Origin: Polytrichum commune | Taxonomy: Eukaryota; Streptophyta; Polytrichopsida; Polytrichales; Polytrichaceae | NCBI GenBank assembly: GCA_950295325.1 | Contig: OX485804.1 | Coordinates: 61,906,533 to 61,970,532, forward strand | Direction: 5' to 3' | DNA: 64,000 nt | Shown: piece by piece, positions 60,847 through 64,000 of the stretch | How positions within the stretch are numbered: the first letter of the stretch is position 1 | How the letters are laid out: each line of letters begins with the position of its first letter | The notes under the pieces: model-generated | Seen by the model: only the letters and a program-made list of their open reading frames with translations | What the model was told of the DNA's origin: nothing | Database searches by the model: none | Made by a program: the position numbers and the translations under genes

Positions 60847-63500
60847 CGAACTTGGACCGGCTCCACCTTATACAAGTGGCCATAAATGTCAGTGATTGAG
60901 AATTTTTAAAAAAAAAAGTGGAATAAACTTGAGAGAGCACGTGATTTGCTCTTGAAAAACATCTTCTTGTTAGAATCATCAAACCATATATTGAAGAATG
61001 GTTTGGTTTAGGATGTAGGATAAAAAAAACTTTCATGTATGGCTAAAAGTTCAAAATATACTTATATCTTACGTGTATTACAAGTAAAATAGAGGTTGCA
61101 AGATTCAAATCAATATAACTCTATATTTAAATATACCCTAATCGAAGTATTGTCCTTGAAAGTATTTGTAAAACTCTGGAGTATGTGGAACATAGTTGAT
61201 ATCACAAAAAGCAATAAATTTCCTCAAGGGGTGCAACAAATTGTTGATTTGATTCCTCATAATCAATTGGCCAACATAGGATACTTTGCAATATTTGGAA
61301 AAAATATGTTAACCTTTTAAATAAAAAACCCTTTGCTCCCTTTCCCTTTGAAAGAAAATTTTAAAACTACATGAAGTTGTCAGTTTTTCATCACATATTA
61401 GACCTAAAAGTATACATGCATGTTGTTGTTTTGCCACACCTACTTGAAAAACATGATTAATTTGTCAATGAATACAATATTATAAATATATACCTATTTT
61501 TTTACATAAAACATTTATTTAGAATGAGTGATAGTTTTCACATATTTAACAACATGTATCTGTTGAAGTGCATCATCCACATAAGAAGTTTGGTTCACAT
61601 ATCTCATTTGTTGTCAAACCTCAACTTCATATTTTTTTGCCATGGGGTTTAAATGCCCAATCTGAATGGTAGATTATTTTATTGTTCATGTTCTTGAAAG
61701 AAACATATATCATTTGGATATTTTGGTGTTTACAATTTCACTTCAAGGAGGTCATTATTGTTACAACACCATGCACCCAATTGTGAACAATGGACATACT
61801 AAATATGTCTTAAATCTAAAAAATCATCTCTAACCATCACTTTTCTACTCTTCACATTTTTTAGTCCTCATATCCTTGTGTAATGCATATATTTGTCTTG
61901 TTGTATATCCAAGATCTATCTCATCCAAGATCCAAATTTTAATTGTTGTAGATATGTAAGGTGCATACGAAGATTTTTTTGCTATAGAATCAAGATCATT
62001 TGGGCTATTGGATGCACTTTTATCTTCTCTTGTACGGTAAACATGATAACGCAGTGGATGAGTGGTGGCAAGAACGGAGGGGATCAGGGGAGGAGGGTTA
62101 CATCGGTCAAATCCGACGGTCGAGAAAGCACAGGCAATGTGGCCTCACCAAAAGCCAGAAAATGCTTTCATCGCCCATAGACTTCTTCTCGACAGGTAAT
62201 CTCCACAATATGAACATGTATAAACAAATGATTGATTGAAAAATGAGCTTTACAACCTTTATTTTTGGGCTTAGATTGATTTGATTCATTCCTATAATCT
62301 TTAAGGATCATAAGGGTACTCGTACTTCCATCATAATAAGATATGGGATCAATTACCTCATACTCATAAATACATTCAATTAAAATAAGTAGAAAAATCA
62401 TATTTTAAATACCAAGTACGCTCAATATATAAATTTAGTTGGGAATGTTTCATATTTGGATCACCATCCAATTTTTCACTAATACTCCATTCCATAGGTG
62501 ACTCATCTTTACAAACTTGTTCTTCAATAAAATGTGACATTTTCTCCTACAATATGTAGACACATGAGGCGCTCATTTTTGTTTCAAAGTTTTTTCTTGT
62601 CTTCATTTCCTATTTCAAACATTGAATTAAATTGGAGAATTATTAGGCTTTTAAATCTTTTTTTTTCGTTCCTCTCATAAATCCTATTTTATTTAAATTA
62701 TATAATTATATATAATAATATTTTTTGATGAAACTAGCATAACATTTAACAAAGTCTGATATGATTTCTACAATTCATGTAGTGTTGAATCTAGAAAATA
62801 TAGGAAGTAGTCATTGCACATCACATACACTACAACTAACCAATGTCATCTAGAAAAAATGATGACACAAAGTTATTTGTAAATTGAAGACAATCACATT
62901 AACTTTAAGACATATATTCTTACACTATTGTGCTATATATATATATATAAATTTTTAGTCCAAAAAATTAAACATATACACAAAGATGTACAATACATGT
63001 ACTAAAACATGTCTTGCAATATGGGATGTACTACCTCTGTTTGCAATACTGGGATTCAAATTGTATATCCTTGCACTACAAAAATGATTGTTTTTTATGA
63101 ATAATTTTTTTGTATCCAAAAAAATTAAAAAAAGATTGAAACTTACCTTATTGAAATCCACGGGGGATGCACTCAATGCGGCATGTACGGACCAACCTGG
63201 GTGCACAAAAGAGATATTGATTGTGCCATGAGGTTCAAAATATACATAAGGTACGGGTATTATTTATTCTAACTTTCTAATATATACTAGGCATTATTAT
63301 TTATATACTCCTAGTTGTACTTCTACCGTTAGGCCATAGTCAATTATAATAAAGTGGATAATCTACAAGAGGTTCAAATGAATATTCCATCCAACATATG
63401 AGTTGGGTGGTAATCCCACATTGTCCAAGGATAGATTCATTATAATTAAGTATGGTATGTTGTATGTCAAATCTAAAGTCAACTGTCCAAAGCCGGGGAT
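60847..63500. other. AT-rich, no gene; one dispersed repeat copy
   Basis: The block 62045-62200 is the inverted copy of the repeat at 19740-19880. A TA tract lies near 62933-62950. No coding family was recognised on either strand. Confidence 0.5.
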
Positions 63501-63589
63501 AATGATTAATTATTGAACTTGAGATGTGTTTGTGTGGTATTGTTTGTTTCTCAAGTAGTAGTTGAGGAGTGAAGAAAAGAAGGATAAAT

Positions 63590-63705
63590 ATAGCACGGCG
63601 GCTAAAACATTGACCACCGAGACTTGTACTTGGGAAGGATCTATAGGATGCACCGCAAAATTGGCAACATGTGGATTGAGTATAGACAACCAATTGACCT
63701 TTGGG
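63590..63705 (-). pseudogene. possible WD40 (TOPLESS-like) gene fragment
   Basis: On the minus strand a frame reads NPHVANFAVHPIDPSQ, then a degraded segment whose bases still resemble a codon series for VLEP. Phrases of the type HP-x-x-F-A-V-H-P-x-D-P-x-Q occur in the C-terminal WD40 repeats of TOPLESS-type corepressors. No other exon of such a gene is seen in the remaining 300 bp. Weak call on about 16 residues; chance similarity is possible. Confidence 0.25.
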
Positions 63706-64000
63706 ACCAACCTTTCAATATGAGAATAAAGTTATGCTTGTATCAGAATAAGAATGGATCAATGTGGACCTACGATTTGACAAATTATTGGATGGTAGAA
63801 TCAGGAGCCATCATTGCATTGGCTATAATGTTTTATATTGAAGACTTTTTTTTTGTATGAGTTACATTCAATAAGTGAATGAAAGTTCAATGATTTCATC
63901 GATCATTAATAAATGTGTCTTACTAAGAGTATATTAACCATATTTTTTACATGATCTTTTTGGCATATACATATGAATGGGGTCTATATGATTTATTTAT

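Noticed and set aside
60436-61036. Gly/His/Trp/Met-rich open frames on both strands
   Set aside because: Translation of the GGGCATGGGT minisatellite in several frames; no start context or splice signals support a gene.

Overview
The window is nuclear DNA from a land plant. Three things point to this: the GT-AG introns of a complete ARMC8/GID5-type gene, a plant SC35-type splicing-factor relic, and a dense load of plant DNA transposons (hAT, PIF/Harbinger, CACTA-like, MITEs) in AT-rich, gene-poor sequence. I cannot fix the species; a bryophyte, lycophyte, fern or other gymnosperm-grade plant is possible, and nothing here is bacterial or viral. Gene models were built by reading frames and splice sites by eye.

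Layout. 1-5.9 kb: the C-terminal tail of a dead hAT transposase, then a minus-strand SC35 (SR protein) copy that keeps introns but carries frameshifts and a stop, with one stray importin-9-like exon just upstream. 5.88-10.52 kb: a PIF/Harbinger element with TAA target duplications, a degraded DDE transposase and a nested small TIR element. 10.5-18 kb: minus-strand exon-like open segments that I cannot identify, interrupted by Tourist-like MITEs. 18-27 kb: no gene; many non-autonomous elements and a minisatellite. 27.2-31.95 kb: a structurally complete autonomous hAT element with perfect 8-bp target duplications and an intact two-exon transposase gene. 34.85-42.04 kb: the one clear host gene, a nine-exon ARMC8 homologue (GID/CTLH ubiquitin ligase subunit), with a short hAT MITE in one intron. 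43-53 kb: MITEs and another dead hAT transposase. 53-59 kb: a locus with three decayed copies of the same unidentified sequence block. 59-64 kb: AT-rich, with a hAT-type MITE whose interior has become a GGGCAT minisatellite.

How it fits together. Only ARMC8 looks like a working cellular gene. The intact hAT probably supplies or once supplied transposase for short elements with the same CAGTGTTGG ends, one of which sits inside ARMC8. The Harbinger family is represented by one decayed long element plus several TAA/TTA-flanked MITEs. The most unusual observations are the hAT intron bounded by a 23-bp exact direct repeat that includes both splice sites, the duplicated RRM exon in the SC35 relic, two MITEs abutting at a single shared TAA, and minisatellites that have grown inside MITEs.
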